DNA of 64,000 nt from Rhizobium tropici CIAT 899 (GTDB taxonomy: Bacteria; Pseudomonadota; Alphaproteobacteria; Rhizobiales; Rhizobiaceae): contig NC_020062.1 of the NCBI RefSeq assembly GCF_000330885.1, forward strand, positions 566,374-630,373. Direction: 5' to 3'. A program made the position numbers and the translations under genes. A model generated the notes under the pieces. The model was not told where the DNA came from. It did not search any database and saw only the letters and a program-made list of their open reading frames with translations. Of the stretch, positions 43,271 to 52,609 are shown in pieces. How positions within the stretch are numbered: position 1 is the first letter of the stretch; every line of letters starts with the position of its first letter.

Positions 43271-44428
43271 ATGGCAACGAAGCCGATCGGCATCATCATG
43301 CACGGCATTACCGGCCGCATGGGCTATAACCAGCATCTCGTGCGCTCCATTCTGGCGATCCGCGAACAGGGCGGCGTTCTTCTGTCGAACGGCGACCGGC
43401 TGATGCCCGAGCCGCTGCTTGTTGGCCGCAATGCCGAAAAGATCGAGGCGATCGCCCGCAAGCACGGCCTGTCGAAGACGACGACGGATCTCAATGCCGC
43501 CCTTGCCGATCCCAGCAATACGATCTTCTTCGATGCCGGTTCGACGCAGATGCGCGTCGAGCTTCTGGAGAAGGCGATTGCCGCTGGAAAGCATGTCTAT
43601 TGCGAAAAGCCGATTTCCGAGACGCTGGAGGAGGCGCTCTCGGTTGCTGCCTCTGCCGAGCGCCGCGGCGTCAAGAACGGTGTTGTTCAGGACAAGCTGT
43701 TCCTGCCTGGGCTGCGCAAGATCGCCATGCTGCGCGACAGCGGCTTCTTCGGCAAGATTCTCTCCGTGCGCGGCGAGTTCGGCTATTGGGTTTTCGAAGG
43801 CGACTGGGGCGTGAAGGCACAGCGTCCGTCCTGGAACTACCGCAAAAAGGACGGCGGCGGCATGATCCTCGATATGCTGCCGCATTGGCGCTATGTGCTC
43901 GACAATCTGTTCGGCGAAGTAAAATCCGTCAGCTGCCTCGGCGCGACGCACATTCCGAGCCGCGTCGACGAGAACGGCAACAGCTATGTCGCCGATGCCG
44001 ACGATGCCGCCTATGCCACGTTTGAGCTCGAAGGCGGCGTCATCGCCCATATCAACTCCTCCTGGGCAGTGCGCGTCCGCCGGGACGATCTCGTCACCTT
44101 CCAGGTCGACGGCACCCATGGATCGGCCGTCTGTGGGCTGATGCGCTGCTGGACGCAGCATCGCGTCAACACGCCGAAACCAGTCTGGAACCCCGATCAG
44201 CCGCAGCCGATCAATTTCTTCGATACCTGGGAAGAGGTGCCGGACACCCAGGCTTTCGACAATGGTTTCAAGGCGCAATGGGAGCAGTTTCTCTGCCATG
44301 TCGCCGAGGACGCGCCGTGGAGGTTCACGCTGCGCGAGGGCGCCAAGGGCGTGCAGCTGGCGGAGCTGGCACAGAAGAGCTGGGCGGAGCGTCGCTGGGT
44401 CGACGTTCCCTCCCTTTCGGCCCGCTAG
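43271..44428 (+). CDS. Gfo/Idh/MocA-family oxidoreductase
   Basis: ATG 43271 has GGGAGGA 8 nt upstream (385 residues). The N-terminal NAD(P) fold starts IGIIMHGITGRMGYNQHLVRS with the glycine-rich loop. VYCEKPISETLEEAL carries the catalytic EKP motif. The C-terminal half is the usual substrate domain (GGGMILDMLPHWRYVLDNLFG, where the HW replaces the common HxxD/H region). It would oxidise a sugar or cyclitol, often to a 3-keto sugar. First gene of the TetR-controlled operon. Confidence 0.88.
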   Translation: MATKPIGIIMHGITGRMGYNQHLVRSILAIREQGGVLLSNGDRLMPEPLLVGRNAEKIEAIARKHGLSKTTTDLNAALADPSNTIFFDAGSTQMRVELLEKAIAAGKHVYCEKPISETLEEALSVAASAERRGVKNGVVQDKLFLPGLRKIAMLRDSGFFGKILSVRGEFGYWVFEGDWGVKAQRPSWNYRKKDGGGMILDMLPHWRYVLDNLFGEVKSVSCLGATHIPSRVDENGNSYVADADDAAYATFELEGGVIAHINSSWAVRVRRDDLVTFQVDGTHGSAVCGLMRCWTQHRVNTPKPVWNPDQPQPINFFDTWEEVPDTQAFDNGFKAQWEQFLCHVAEDAPWRFTLREGAKGVQLAELAQKSWAERRWVDVPSLSAR

Positions 44429-44440
44429 GAGGCTGGCCTC

Positions 44441-45616
44441 ATGGAGAGAAGCCTTCACTTGCCAAGGGCGGATGGCACTATTGCCGCCTTCACGCCCGTC
44501 AATGAGCCGTTGATCGCGCCTGTGAGACCGGCGGGCGGTCATCATTTCAATCGCGTCGTCTATGCTGCCGCGCACGTCGTGGTCGATGCGCTTGCCGATA
44601 ACGATCCCTGGCTTGACCGCAATATCGACTGGGAGCGCACGATTGCCTTCCGCGAATATCTCTGGGGCCTCGGCCTTGGCGTGGCGGAGGCGATGGATAC
44701 CGCCCAGCGCGGCATGGGGCTCGACTGGAGCGGCGCAAAAGAGCTGATTGCACATGCACAGTCGGCCGCCCGTGGCCGGTCGGATGCGGTGATCGCCTAT
44801 GGCGCCGGTACCGATCATCTGCAGCCTGGCGCCGATGTCACGATCGATGACGTCATTCGCGCCTATGAGGAACAGGTAGCCTATGTGGAAGGGCAGGGCG
44901 GCCGTGTCATCCTGATGGCGAGCCGGGCGCTTGCCGCCGCCGCCAAGAGCCCGGATGATTATATCCGTGTCTACGACCGCATTCTCGGTCAGGTCAAAGA
45001 GCCTGTCATCATTCACTGGCTCGGCTCGATGTTCGATCCGGCGTTGGCGGGCTATTGGGGCTCCGCCGATGACATGAGGGCCATGGAAACCGCGACCGCG
45101 ATCATCAACCAGAATGCGGCCAAGGTGGATGGCGTGAAGATTTCGCTGCTGTCGGCAGAGAAGGAAATCGTCATGCGCCGGCGGCTCGATCCGTCGGTCA
45201 AGATGTATACCGGCGACGATTTCAACTATGCCGAACTGATCGCGGGCGACGACCAGGGCTATTCGCATGCCTTGCTTGGTATCTTCGATGCCGTCGCGCC
45301 GGCCGCAAGTGCGGCTCTCGCAAAGCTTGCTCAGAACGACCTCGACGCCTTCCACGGGATCTTGGCGCCGACCGTCCCGCTATCGCGCCATATATTCAAA
45401 GCGCCGACGCGCTTCTACAAGACGGGCGTCGTCTTCCTTGCTTATCTTAACGGCTTCCAGGACCATTTCCAGATGCTCGGCGGCCAGCAAAGCGCCCGAT
45501 CGATCCAGCATCTTTCGGAGCTTTTCCGTTTGGCGGATGCGGCGCGCGTACTGCGCGACCCGGATTTGGCGACCTATCGCATGAAGACGATCCTTGCCAC
45601 CGTCGGCATTGAATAG
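44441..45616 (+). CDS. DUF993 protein (aldolase/dihydrodipicolinate synthase-like TIM barrel)
   Basis: A 391-residue protein recognised as DUF993 (PF06187). It resembles class I aldolase barrels: FREYLWGLGLGVAEAMDTAQRGMGLDW, VIAYGAGTDHLQPG, VIIHWLGSMFDPALAGYWG, VDGVKISLLS (a candidate Schiff-base Lys) and MYTGDDFNYAELI. Function unknown. It starts 12 bp after the dehydrogenase and is followed by a sugar isomerase/epimerase. A retro-aldol step on a keto-sugar acid is a reasonable hypothesis. Confidence 0.82.
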   Translation: MERSLHLPRADGTIAAFTPVNEPLIAPVRPAGGHHFNRVVYAAAHVVVDALADNDPWLDRNIDWERTIAFREYLWGLGLGVAEAMDTAQRGMGLDWSGAKELIAHAQSAARGRSDAVIAYGAGTDHLQPGADVTIDDVIRAYEEQVAYVEGQGGRVILMASRALAAAAKSPDDYIRVYDRILGQVKEPVIIHWLGSMFDPALAGYWGSADDMRAMETATAIINQNAAKVDGVKISLLSAEKEIVMRRRLDPSVKMYTGDDFNYAELIAGDDQGYSHALLGIFDAVAPAASAALAKLAQNDLDAFHGILAPTVPLSRHIFKAPTRFYKTGVVFLAYLNGFQDHFQMLGGQQSARSIQHLSELFRLADAARVLRDPDLATYRMKTILATVGIE

Positions 45617-45645
45617 CGGAAAAGGGACCGGGGGAGGAGATCACG

Positions 45646-46470
45646 ATGGCCATAGAGGGTCTGTCCATCAACCTGGCGACGGTGCGCCGGCAATATGATA
45701 TGCGCCAGGCTGTGGAAGCTTGTCTGAAGCAGGATATCGTCGCGATCGCTCCCTGGCGAGATCAGGTGCATAGGATCGGCCTTTCCGAAGCCGCCCGCAT
45801 CGTTGCCGATAACAGGCTGAAAGTCACCGGGCTTTGCCGTGGCGGCATGTTTCCTGCCGCGAGCGCCGAGGGCAGAGCGGCTGCAATCGACGACAACAAG
45901 CGGGCGATCGACGAAGCGGCGGCGCTGGATGCCGATTGCCTGGTTCTCGTCGTCGGAGGCGTACCAGAGGGATCGAAGGATATCGTTCACGCCCGCGAGA
46001 TGGTGGCCGATGGTATCGCCGCGATCCTGCCGCACGCGCGCAGCTCCGGCATTCCGCTCGCGATCGAGCCGCTGCATCCGATGTATGCGGCCGACCGTGC
46101 CTGCGTGAACACGCTCGAACAGGCGCTCGACATCTGCGATCTTCTGGGCGAAGGCATCGGTGTCGCGATCGATGTCTACCATGTCTGGTGGGACCCGAAG
46201 CTTTATCAGCAGATCGCGCGTGCCGGCGCCGGCGGCCGTATTCTGGCGCATCACATCTGCGACTGGCTGGTGCCGACCACGGACCTGCTGCTCGACCGCG
46301 GCATGATGGGCGATGGCGTCATCGACTTGAAGCGCATCCGCGCCGAGATCGAGATGGCCGGCTTTTTCGGCCTGCAGGAGGTGGAAATATTCTCTCAGAA
46401 TAATTGGTGGAAGCGGCCGGGTGAGGAGGTTCTCTCCACCTGCATCGAACGCTTCCGCACCGTTTGTTGA
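45646..46470 (+). CDS. Sugar phosphate isomerase/epimerase (xylose-isomerase-like TIM barrel)
   Basis: A 274-residue AP-endonuclease-2/IolE-type barrel with a GGGGGAGGAG ribosome site. Metal-ligand positions are visible in IAIEPLHPMYAADR (Glu), VAIDVYHVWWDP (Asp, His), HHICDWL (His) and LQEVEIFS (Glu). Such proteins epimerise, dehydrate or isomerise keto-sugars made by Gfo/Idh/MocA dehydrogenases. Last gene of the TetR-controlled operon. Confidence 0.86.
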   Translation: MAIEGLSINLATVRRQYDMRQAVEACLKQDIVAIAPWRDQVHRIGLSEAARIVADNRLKVTGLCRGGMFPAASAEGRAAAIDDNKRAIDEAAALDADCLVLVVGGVPEGSKDIVHAREMVADGIAAILPHARSSGIPLAIEPLHPMYAADRACVNTLEQALDICDLLGEGIGVAIDVYHVWWDPKLYQQIARAGAGGRILAHHICDWLVPTTDLLLDRGMMGDGVIDLKRIRAEIEMAGFFGLQEVEIFSQNNWWKRPGEEVLSTCIERFRTVC

Positions 46471-46492
46471 GTGGCAGTACCCAGGATCGACA

Positions 46493-46523
46493 ACAAAAAA
46501 CCGGGCCAGCAAGTGGCCCGGTT
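46493..46523 (-). terminator. Rho-independent terminator of the livK-like gene
   Basis: A perfect 10-bp stem AACCGGGCCA / TGGCCCGGTT with a 5-nt loop (46499-46523). On the minus strand it is followed by a T-run from 46498 down to 46493. It ends the leftward transcript 27 bp after the stop at 46550. Confidence 0.85.
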
Positions 46524-46549
46524 CCATTCCAAAGCGATAACGTGACGAC

Positions 46550-47656
46550 TTATTCGGCCGAAACGATCTTGCCGCCTTCCCACTTGTAGAGCGAGAAGCT
46601 CTGCGAGGTCAGGTCGCCGGTTTCGCCGTAGGTGACCTTGCCGATGACGGTGTCGATTGGCTCGCCCTTCTTCAGCGCAGCGCCGACGGCTTCGGCGTCA
46701 TCCGCCTTGCCGGCCTTTTCGATGCCGGCCTTCAGTACCTGCACGGCAGCATAGGCATTCAGCGTGAAGGCTTCGGCCGGGATGTTGCGGGCCTTGAGGG
46801 CGGCGACGGCGCTCTGCGAATCCGGGTTCTTCAGCGCGTCAGACGCATTTGTGAAGAGTGTGCCGGCCGCGGAATCGTTGGCGATCGCCCAATATTCGGT
46901 GTTGGACAGGCCGTCGCCGCCGATGATCTGCGCCTTGACGGAGATGTCGTGCAGCTGGCGGGCCAGAAGGCCTGCTTCCGGATGATAACCGCCGAAATAG
47001 ATGACTTCGACGCCAGCCTGCTTCAGCTTCGCCGTCAGGGAGCTGTAGTCCTTTTCACCCGGGGTCAGGGAGTCGTTCAAGACCTCGGTGATATCGCCCT
47101 TATTGATGGCGGCCTTGAAGGCATCGGCCAGGCCCTTGCCGTAGGCGCCCTTGTCGTTGAGGATCGCGATCTTCTTGTCCTTGAAGTTCTTCACCACGTA
47201 TTCGCCGGCAACGACGGCCTGCTGGTCATCGCGGCCGCAGGTGCGGAAGACGTTCGTCAGGCCGCGATTGGTTAGGCCCGGAGCTGTTGCCGTCGGCGTG
47301 ACCATCAGGATGCCATTTTCGGCAAGCGCGTCGGAAACCGGAATAGCGACGCCCGAGGTCACCGGGCCGACGACGAAGCGGATGCTGTCGCCGACGAAGC
47401 TGTTGGCGACGGATACGCCCTGCTTCGGATCGCCGGCATCATCGCCGAGCTTCAGAACGAGCTTCTGGCCGAGAACGCCGCCGTTCTTGTTGATTTCTTC
47501 GATAGCGGTCTGCGCGCCGTTCTTGACCTGGTCGCCATAGGCTGCGACCGGGCCGGTCAGCGGCGCAATGAGGCCGATAGTGATGTCCGCATGTGCGAGA
47601 GGTGCGAAGGCCAGCGAAGCGACGAAGGTCGCGGCCGTCAATGTCTTCAGACTCAT
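46550..47656 (-). CDS. Branched-chain amino acid ABC transporter substrate-binding protein
   Basis: A 368-residue periplasmic protein with a Sec signal ([23 protein letters not shown], cleaved after ~23) and the LivK/BraC fold: [70 protein letters not shown]. It binds branched-chain or related amino acids for import. No permease or ATPase genes are adjacent; it forms a single-gene unit with its own strong terminator, as is common for the main BraC of rhizobia. Confidence 0.92.
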   Translation of the reverse strand: MSLKTLTAATFVASLAFAPLAHADITIGLIAPLTGPVAAYGDQVKNGAQTAIEEINKNGGVLGQKLVLKLGDDAGDPKQGVSVANSFVGDSIRFVVGPVTSGVAIPVSDALAENGILMVTPTATAPGLTNRGLTNVFRTCGRDDQQAVVAGEYVVKNFKDKKIAILNDKGAYGKGLADAFKAAINKGDITEVLNDSLTPGEKDYSSLTAKLKQAGVEVIYFGGYHPEAGLLARQLHDISVKAQIIGGDGLSNTEYWAIANDSAAGTLFTNASDALKNPDSQSAVAALKARNIPAEAFTLNAYAAVQVLKAGIEKAGKADDAEAVGAALKKGEPIDTVIGKVTYGETGDLTSQSFSLYKWEGGKIVSAE

Positions 47657-48055
47657 GTTAGCTCTCCTTGGATGGGCGCGGCAGCGCCCTTTGAACCCGC
47701 TCGCAATCGCCTGTCTCGACGCGCAAACTGCCGTAAGGCGTTCTTTTGGAGAAGACAGAGCTGATATCGAAGCCGATGGACGCTTTCGGACATTTTTTGA
47801 TCTCGAACGCGCTCATAAGGGTATTTTGTGTAGGAATATTGGGACGATTCCGCAAGAAAATAACCGTCGCCAAGACAATTTTGACGTTCTTTTTGATTTT
47901 TTGTCGAGGGATGGTTGTTGTGCGTCTGCGGCCAAGACCCAGACGATATGGCGGTAAGGCGACGTGGATCTAAAAGTGGAAGTTTCGATGCCGCTGACCC
48001 ACATAGCTAGCGACGCCTGTCATGGCGTGGCCTATGCCGAGGAGATTTATGTCGC
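47657..48055. other. Intergenic region, 399 bp, between divergent genes
   Basis: No gene supported. It must contain the leftward promoter of the binding-protein gene and the rightward promoter of the phosphotransferase-like gene. The centre (47800-47910) is A/T-rich. No operator repeat stands out. Confidence 0.4.
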
Positions 48056-48880
48056 GTGAATGAGAATGACGGTTCAAAGATCTATTTCGACCTCTGGTGC
48101 CTGATCCCGGATGGCGATCCGATCGTCACCCATTCCAGCCGGCTTTTTCCCGTGCGCCGTGACGGCGAGCCAGCGATGCTGAAGATCGCGGATGCGCCGG
48201 AGGAGAAATCGGGTGCCGAGCTCATGGTCTGGTGGAATGGCATTGGTGCCGCGCGCGTTCTCGAACATCAGGACGATGCTATCCTGCTCGAACGGGCGAC
48301 AGGCAGCCGCTCACTTGCCGAAATGGCAAGGAATGGCGAGGACGACGAGGCAAGCCGTATCATCTGCAGGGCCGTCGCTGGGCTTCATGCCTCTCGCGGG
48401 GGCGCCTTGCCGCAATTGATTCCGCTTGTCCACCGGTTTCGTTCGCTCGAAGCGATGGCCCATTGCGAGGGTGGCCCTTTCGTGCGGTCTGCGGTCACGG
48501 CCCGCATGCTGCTATCGGAGCCGCAGGACGTCGTGCCTCTGCATGGCGACATTCATCACGGCAATATTCTGGATTTCGCAGAGCGAGGCTGGCTTGCGAT
48601 CGATCCGAAGGGGCTCTTAGGCGAACGCGGTTTTGATTACGCTAACCTCTTCTGCAATCCCGATAATGCCATCGCCACATCTCCCGGCCGTCTTGCCCGG
48701 CAAGTGACGGTCGTTGCCGAGGTGGCGGGAATGGAGCGCGGACACCTGTTGCGATGGATCGTTGCCTGGGCCGGCCTTTCAGCAAGCTGGCTGATCGAAG
48801 ATGGCGAGGACGAGCACGTCGAATCAGCGCTGCGCGTAGCCGAAATCGCGGCGGCAGAGCTCGCCAGAACCGAAGACTAG
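48056..48880 (+). CDS. APH(6)-like aminoglycoside/hydroxyurea phosphotransferase
   Basis: GTG 48056 with GAGGAG upstream gives 274 residues. The kinase-like fold shows the catalytic loop LHGDIHHGNIL and the metal-binding IDPKGLLGERGFDYANLFCNP, which is the signature of streptomycin 6-kinase/StrB-like proteins. Whether it confers resistance or phosphorylates a metabolite is unknown. It converges on rhaK and their stop codons share the tetranucleotide CTAG. Confidence 0.85.
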   Translation: MNENDGSKIYFDLWCLIPDGDPIVTHSSRLFPVRRDGEPAMLKIADAPEEKSGAELMVWWNGIGAARVLEHQDDAILLERATGSRSLAEMARNGEDDEASRIICRAVAGLHASRGGALPQLIPLVHRFRSLEAMAHCEGGPFVRSAVTARMLLSEPQDVVPLHGDIHHGNILDFAERGWLAIDPKGLLGERGFDYANLFCNPDNAIATSPGRLARQVTVVAEVAGMERGHLLRWIVAWAGLSASWLIEDGEDEHVESALRVAEIAAAELARTED

Positions 48881-50262
48881 GAGATCATGGCCTCGCGCCA
48901 GAACTGCCGATAGCGCGCCAACCCCCGCAGCTCGGCGCGAATGGGCGGGCTGTCCGCGACACCGATGGGTCTTATCCCCGCCAGCAAGGCGGCACCCTGG
49001 CTGGTGCCCGTCGAACCCGCTAGTGCGATGACATCGGTGCTCGTCAAGGCAGAGAGCGCGATGAGGTAGGCGCGATTGAGCGCAAAGGGACCCTCGACGA
49101 AGATCTGTCCTTTAGCGCCGATCAGACCAAGACAGGCTTCCGTCATCAGCGCGAGATAGAGGCTGACGGCGGCAAGGCGTTCGGCATTGCTCGCGGCATG
49201 ATCCGCGATCCAGCGGCGCCTCCGGCCGGGAAAGGGACCCGATCCTTCAACGGCGTTGGGCAGCAACATGAGGCCCTTCTCGATTACCGCCTCGATAGCG
49301 GCTTCGACCGCATCGGATGATGCGGGACCGATTTCGGCAGCCAGAATCTCGAATTCGCGGCCGCCCATGAAGCGGGCTGACGGCACGGCGCGGCCATAGG
49401 CATCGACATTGGCGAGCGCATCGCGCTTCGCATCAAGATGATCAAGATCGCCGCCAACGCCGAAACTGATGACCCAGGTTCCCGTCGAGACGACGGCAAA
49501 GGGGGCTTCGTTCTCGACCAGATGCGGCAGAAGCGAAGCGTTGGAATCGTGAATACCGCAATAGACCGGCACCGGTTTCGTAAGACCCAGAGCCGCAGCG
49601 AGTGCCGGCAGGACCGGCCCAAGCGCGTCGAAAGCCGAACGGACCGGCGCCATCAACCCGCGAATGCCAAGCGTGTCGACGAGAGACGAATAGCTTTGCG
49701 TCGTCGGGTTCCAGAGATCGGTGTGGCAACCGAGCGACGTCACCTCGTTGGCGGCAACGCCGGTCAGGCGAAACGCCCAATATTGCGGATAGGTCAGGAT
49801 TGTTGCGGTACGGGCGAAATCGGCCGGAAAGGTGCTTTTTAGATAGTGGATTTGGGCGCCGACATTGAGGCCAACCGACAATCCGGGTGAAAACGTCTCA
49901 ACAAACTTGGGGCGCACTTGGCTGTAGGCGTTCTGAATGGCTTGCGGATAGCCATGCTCGTAATCGAGGACGGGCATGGCGAGGTTGCCATCGTCCGCTA
50001 GCATCGCCACACATGCGCCATGCGTCGTGATCGATATGGCATCGAAGCCTGGCACGCGGACAAAGCCCTTCAGTGCCGAGATGATGAAATCCCATAACCC
50101 GTCAATATCGTAATGCAGATAAGGGCCCGACTTCAGGACGCTGTTTGCGGTCCTGACGGCGGCGATCTCGGTACCTGTCCCGGCATCGACCACCACCACC
50201 TTGGCGTTGGTCTTGCCGATGTCGATCACGGCGATGCGGCGGTAGACTGTCTCGTTGCTCAT
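48877..50262 (-). CDS. rhaK: L-rhamnulose kinase
   Basis: ATG at 50260-50262 (461 residues) overlaps the rhaU stop by 4 nt. FGGY-type kinase: N-terminal [17 protein letters not shown] phosphate loop, [11 protein letters not shown], the catalytic-region [26 protein letters not shown] and a C-terminal [14 protein letters not shown]. It phosphorylates L-rhamnulose to rhamnulose-1-phosphate. In R. leguminosarum the orthologous RhaK is also needed for rhamnose uptake. Last gene of the rhaRSTPQUK transcript. Confidence 0.93.
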   Translation of the reverse strand: MSNETVYRRIAVIDIGKTNAKVVVVDAGTGTEIAAVRTANSVLKSGPYLHYDIDGLWDFIISALKGFVRVPGFDAISITTHGACVAMLADDGNLAMPVLDYEHGYPQAIQNAYSQVRPKFVETFSPGLSVGLNVGAQIHYLKSTFPADFARTATILTYPQYWAFRLTGVAANEVTSLGCHTDLWNPTTQSYSSLVDTLGIRGLMAPVRSAFDALGPVLPALAAALGLTKPVPVYCGIHDSNASLLPHLVENEAPFAVVSTGTWVISFGVGGDLDHLDAKRDALANVDAYGRAVPSARFMGGREFEILAAEIGPASSDAVEAAIEAVIEKGLMLLPNAVEGSGPFPGRRRRWIADHAASNAERLAAVSLYLALMTEACLGLIGAKGQIFVEGPFALNRAYLIALSALTSTDVIALAGSTGTSQGAALLAGIRPIGVADSPPIRAELRGLARYRQFWREAMIS

Positions 50263-50585
50263 GGCAGATGAAAAACCGTGACCAGATCGCTCTGGACGGG
50301 CGAATTGTCGGGATTGGTCGCCATGATATCGGCCATGTGCGCCCACCATTTCTTCATGACGGGATGGTCTGGCAGGCTCGCCATGGTGTGATCCTTCGGC
50401 CGCGTCAACACGCCGAAGAGTGTGTTCGTCTCCTGGTCGAGATGGATGGAATAATCGCTGACGCCGGCCTGATGCAGCAGACCTACCAGCTCGGGCCAGA
50501 TTTCATCATGCCGCTTCCGGTATTCTGCTTCCATGCCTGGATTGAGCGTCATCTTGAAGGCGTGGCGTTCGAGAGCAACAGTCAT
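50259..50585 (-). CDS. rhaU: L-rhamnose mutarotase
   Basis: A 108-residue RhaM/RhaU-type ferredoxin-like protein: [28 protein letters not shown] contains the conserved His and Glu, and [23 protein letters not shown] is the family C-terminal signature. It interconverts the anomers of L-rhamnose, supplying the form used by the isomerase. Overlaps rhaQ upstream and rhaK downstream by 4 nt each, so the three are tightly coupled. Confidence 0.93.
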   Translation of the reverse strand: MTVALERHAFKMTLNPGMEAEYRKRHDEIWPELVGLLHQAGVSDYSIHLDQETNTLFGVLTRPKDHTMASLPDHPVMKKWWAHMADIMATNPDNSPVQSDLVTVFHLP

Positions 50586-51598
50586 TTGGAGCTCATGGCC
50601 TTGATGCGCTTGGCAACGATCGGCAGCGCGATGGTGATGATGAGGAGGAGACCGATGAAGATCGACATGACGATGCCCGGTACGTTGAGCAGGCCGAGGC
50701 CGAAGGTGACCAAGCCCATGACGAAGGCGGCGATGACGACACCGCCGATCGTGCCGGAGCCGCCGAGGATCGACACGCCGCCGAGCACGACCATGGTGAC
50801 CACCTCCAATTCCCAGCCGAGTGCGATCGACGGACGCGTCGAGCCAAGGCGCGAGGTGAGGCAGATGGCGGCGATACCGCTCATGATGCCGGTCAGGAGA
50901 AACAGGATGAATTTGACCCGTTCGACCGGAATGCCGGAGAAGCGTGCGGCGAAATCATTGTTGCCGATGGTGTAGACCTGACGACCGAAATTCGTCGCAT
51001 GCAGCAGGATTGCGAAGGCGATCGCCAGCGCGATGAAGAGCACGAATTCGAAAGAAAAGACCCAGACGACATAGCCCTGGCCAAAATAGGCGAAACTATC
51101 CGGATAGTTGCCATAGGCCTGGTCGCCGAGAACGATATAGGAAATACCGCGAAACAGGCTCATCGTGCCAATGGTAACGACGATCGACGGCAGCTTCAGT
51201 ACCGAAACCAAGAAGCCGTTGAAGATGCCGCAGACGAGGCCGACGCCGATACCGATCGCGACGAGGCCGGGGGTATCGACGCCCAGTTGTGCGGCGGCGC
51301 CCATCGCGGTCGAGGCGAGCGCAATAATGGCTGCGACCGAAAGGTCGATTTCGCCAGCGATGATGAGCAGCGCCATGGCAAAGGCGATCATCGCCTTTTC
51401 GGTGAAGTTGAAGGTCGCGTCCGAGAGGTTGAAGGGATCCAGGAAATAGGGCGAGGCCAGCGAATTAAAGATGAAGATCGCGACCGCTACTCCGAAGAGC
51501 AGCGTTTCCCAGCTCGACAAGATGCGCTTGAAGGGCGTGCCGAGGCGATCCGGAATGACGCGCTTTTCCGCGGTTGCCGCTTGCGAACCGTTGCTCAT
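50582..51598 (-). CDS. rhaQ: L-rhamnose ABC transporter permease
   Basis: A 338-residue RbsC-type permease with about nine to ten spans. The family region [20 protein letters not shown] and the cytosolic EAA-like loop (...[19 protein letters not shown]) are visible. It pairs with the preceding permease RhaP; start and stop overlap both neighbours by 4 nt. Identity rests on the exact rhaRSTPQUK order. Confidence 0.9.
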   Translation of the reverse strand: MSNGSQAATAEKRVIPDRLGTPFKRILSSWETLLFGVAVAIFIFNSLASPYFLDPFNLSDATFNFTEKAMIAFAMALLIIAGEIDLSVAAIIALASTAMGAAAQLGVDTPGLVAIGIGVGLVCGIFNGFLVSVLKLPSIVVTIGTMSLFRGISYIVLGDQAYGNYPDSFAYFGQGYVVWVFSFEFVLFIALAIAFAILLHATNFGRQVYTIGNNDFAARFSGIPVERVKFILFLLTGIMSGIAAICLTSRLGSTRPSIALGWELEVVTMVVLGGVSILGGSGTIGGVVIAAFVMGLVTFGLGLLNVPGIVMSIFIGLLLIITIALPIVAKRIKAMSSK

Positions 51599-52599
51599 GC
51601 GTGTGCTCCCTGGCTGGCGGTGTCCTTTGCGGCCTGATCGCGCAGGATGATGCGGCCGCGGTTGCGTTCGCGCCGGGCGTTGAAGACGACGGCAAGGATG
51701 ATGACGGTGCCGGAGATCGCCATCTGGGTGAACGGCGAGATGCCGATAACAGGCAGGGCATTCTTGATGACGCCAAGGAAGAGAGCGCCGAGCACCGCGC
51801 CGGCGACAGAACCGACACCGCCGGCGATCGAAATGCCGCCGATGACGCAGGCCGCCACGCTGTCGAGCTCGAAACCGTTGGCAATATCGACATAGGCAAC
51901 GGCATAGCGCGAGACCCAGAGATAGCCGCTGAGGCCGGCAAGGGCGCCTGAGAGAACGAAGGCAAGAAACCGCGTCCAGCCGACATCGATGCCGGCATAG
52001 ACGGCCGCGACCGGATTGCCGCCGCTCGCATAGGCCGAGCGGCCGAACTGGGTGTAGCGCAGCACCAGAAACATCATCAGCACGATCACGATGCCGATCC
52101 AGGCAAGCACCGGCAGGCCGAGAATCGGCGTGCGCGGCACGTTCAGGAAAATCGGCGTGAACTGGTGCGCATTGACCCAGGCGCCGCCCGACAGAACGAA
52201 GGCCATGCCGCGATAGATCGTGAGTGTGCCGAGCGTGACGACAATCGGCGGGATTTCGAGCGCCCAGACGAGATAGCCATTGATGGCGCCGAGAACCGCG
52301 CCCATCAGGATCGCCGTTATGACTAGCGCGATCAGCGGAATATCGGGATAGGCCGCGTTCAGCATCGCGACCGCCATGCCAGTCAGCGCCAGGTTGGCGG
52401 CGACAGACAGATCGATCGACTTCGTCAGAATGACCGTCATCTGGGCAAGCGCCAGGATGATGAGGATCGAGGTATCGTTGAAGATATTGGCGAGATTGGC
52501 GGGCTCTGCAAAGCCGGCCGCACGCGTGGCAAAGCCGGCGATCATCACGACGATGATGATGAAGAGCAGTGTCTCTCGTCTTTTGAGGATACGTGGCAT
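51595..52599 (-). CDS. rhaP: L-rhamnose ABC transporter permease
   Basis: ATG at 52597-52599 is chosen for its AGGAGAGG site (334 residues). An RbsC-type permease with TKSIDLSVAANLALTGMAVAML, LGTLTIYRGMAFVLSGG and the loop ASGGNPVAAVYAGIDVGWTRF. It forms the membrane channel with RhaQ. Eleven bases separate it from rhaT upstream. Confidence 0.9.
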   Translation of the reverse strand: MPRILKRRETLLFIIIVVMIAGFATRAAGFAEPANLANIFNDTSILIILALAQMTVILTKSIDLSVAANLALTGMAVAMLNAAYPDIPLIALVITAILMGAVLGAINGYLVWALEIPPIVVTLGTLTIYRGMAFVLSGGAWVNAHQFTPIFLNVPRTPILGLPVLAWIGIVIVLMMFLVLRYTQFGRSAYASGGNPVAAVYAGIDVGWTRFLAFVLSGALAGLSGYLWVSRYAVAYVDIANGFELDSVAACVIGGISIAGGVGSVAGAVLGALFLGVIKNALPVIGISPFTQMAISGTVIILAVVFNARRERNRGRIILRDQAAKDTASQGAHA

Positions 52600-52609
52600 C
52601 CGCCTCTCC

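Noticed and set aside
43232..45355. 707-codon open frame on the minus strand
   Set aside because: It lies exactly opposite two well-supported genes (dehydrogenase and DUF993 protein) and has no family features; high-GC codon bias keeps the opposite frame open.
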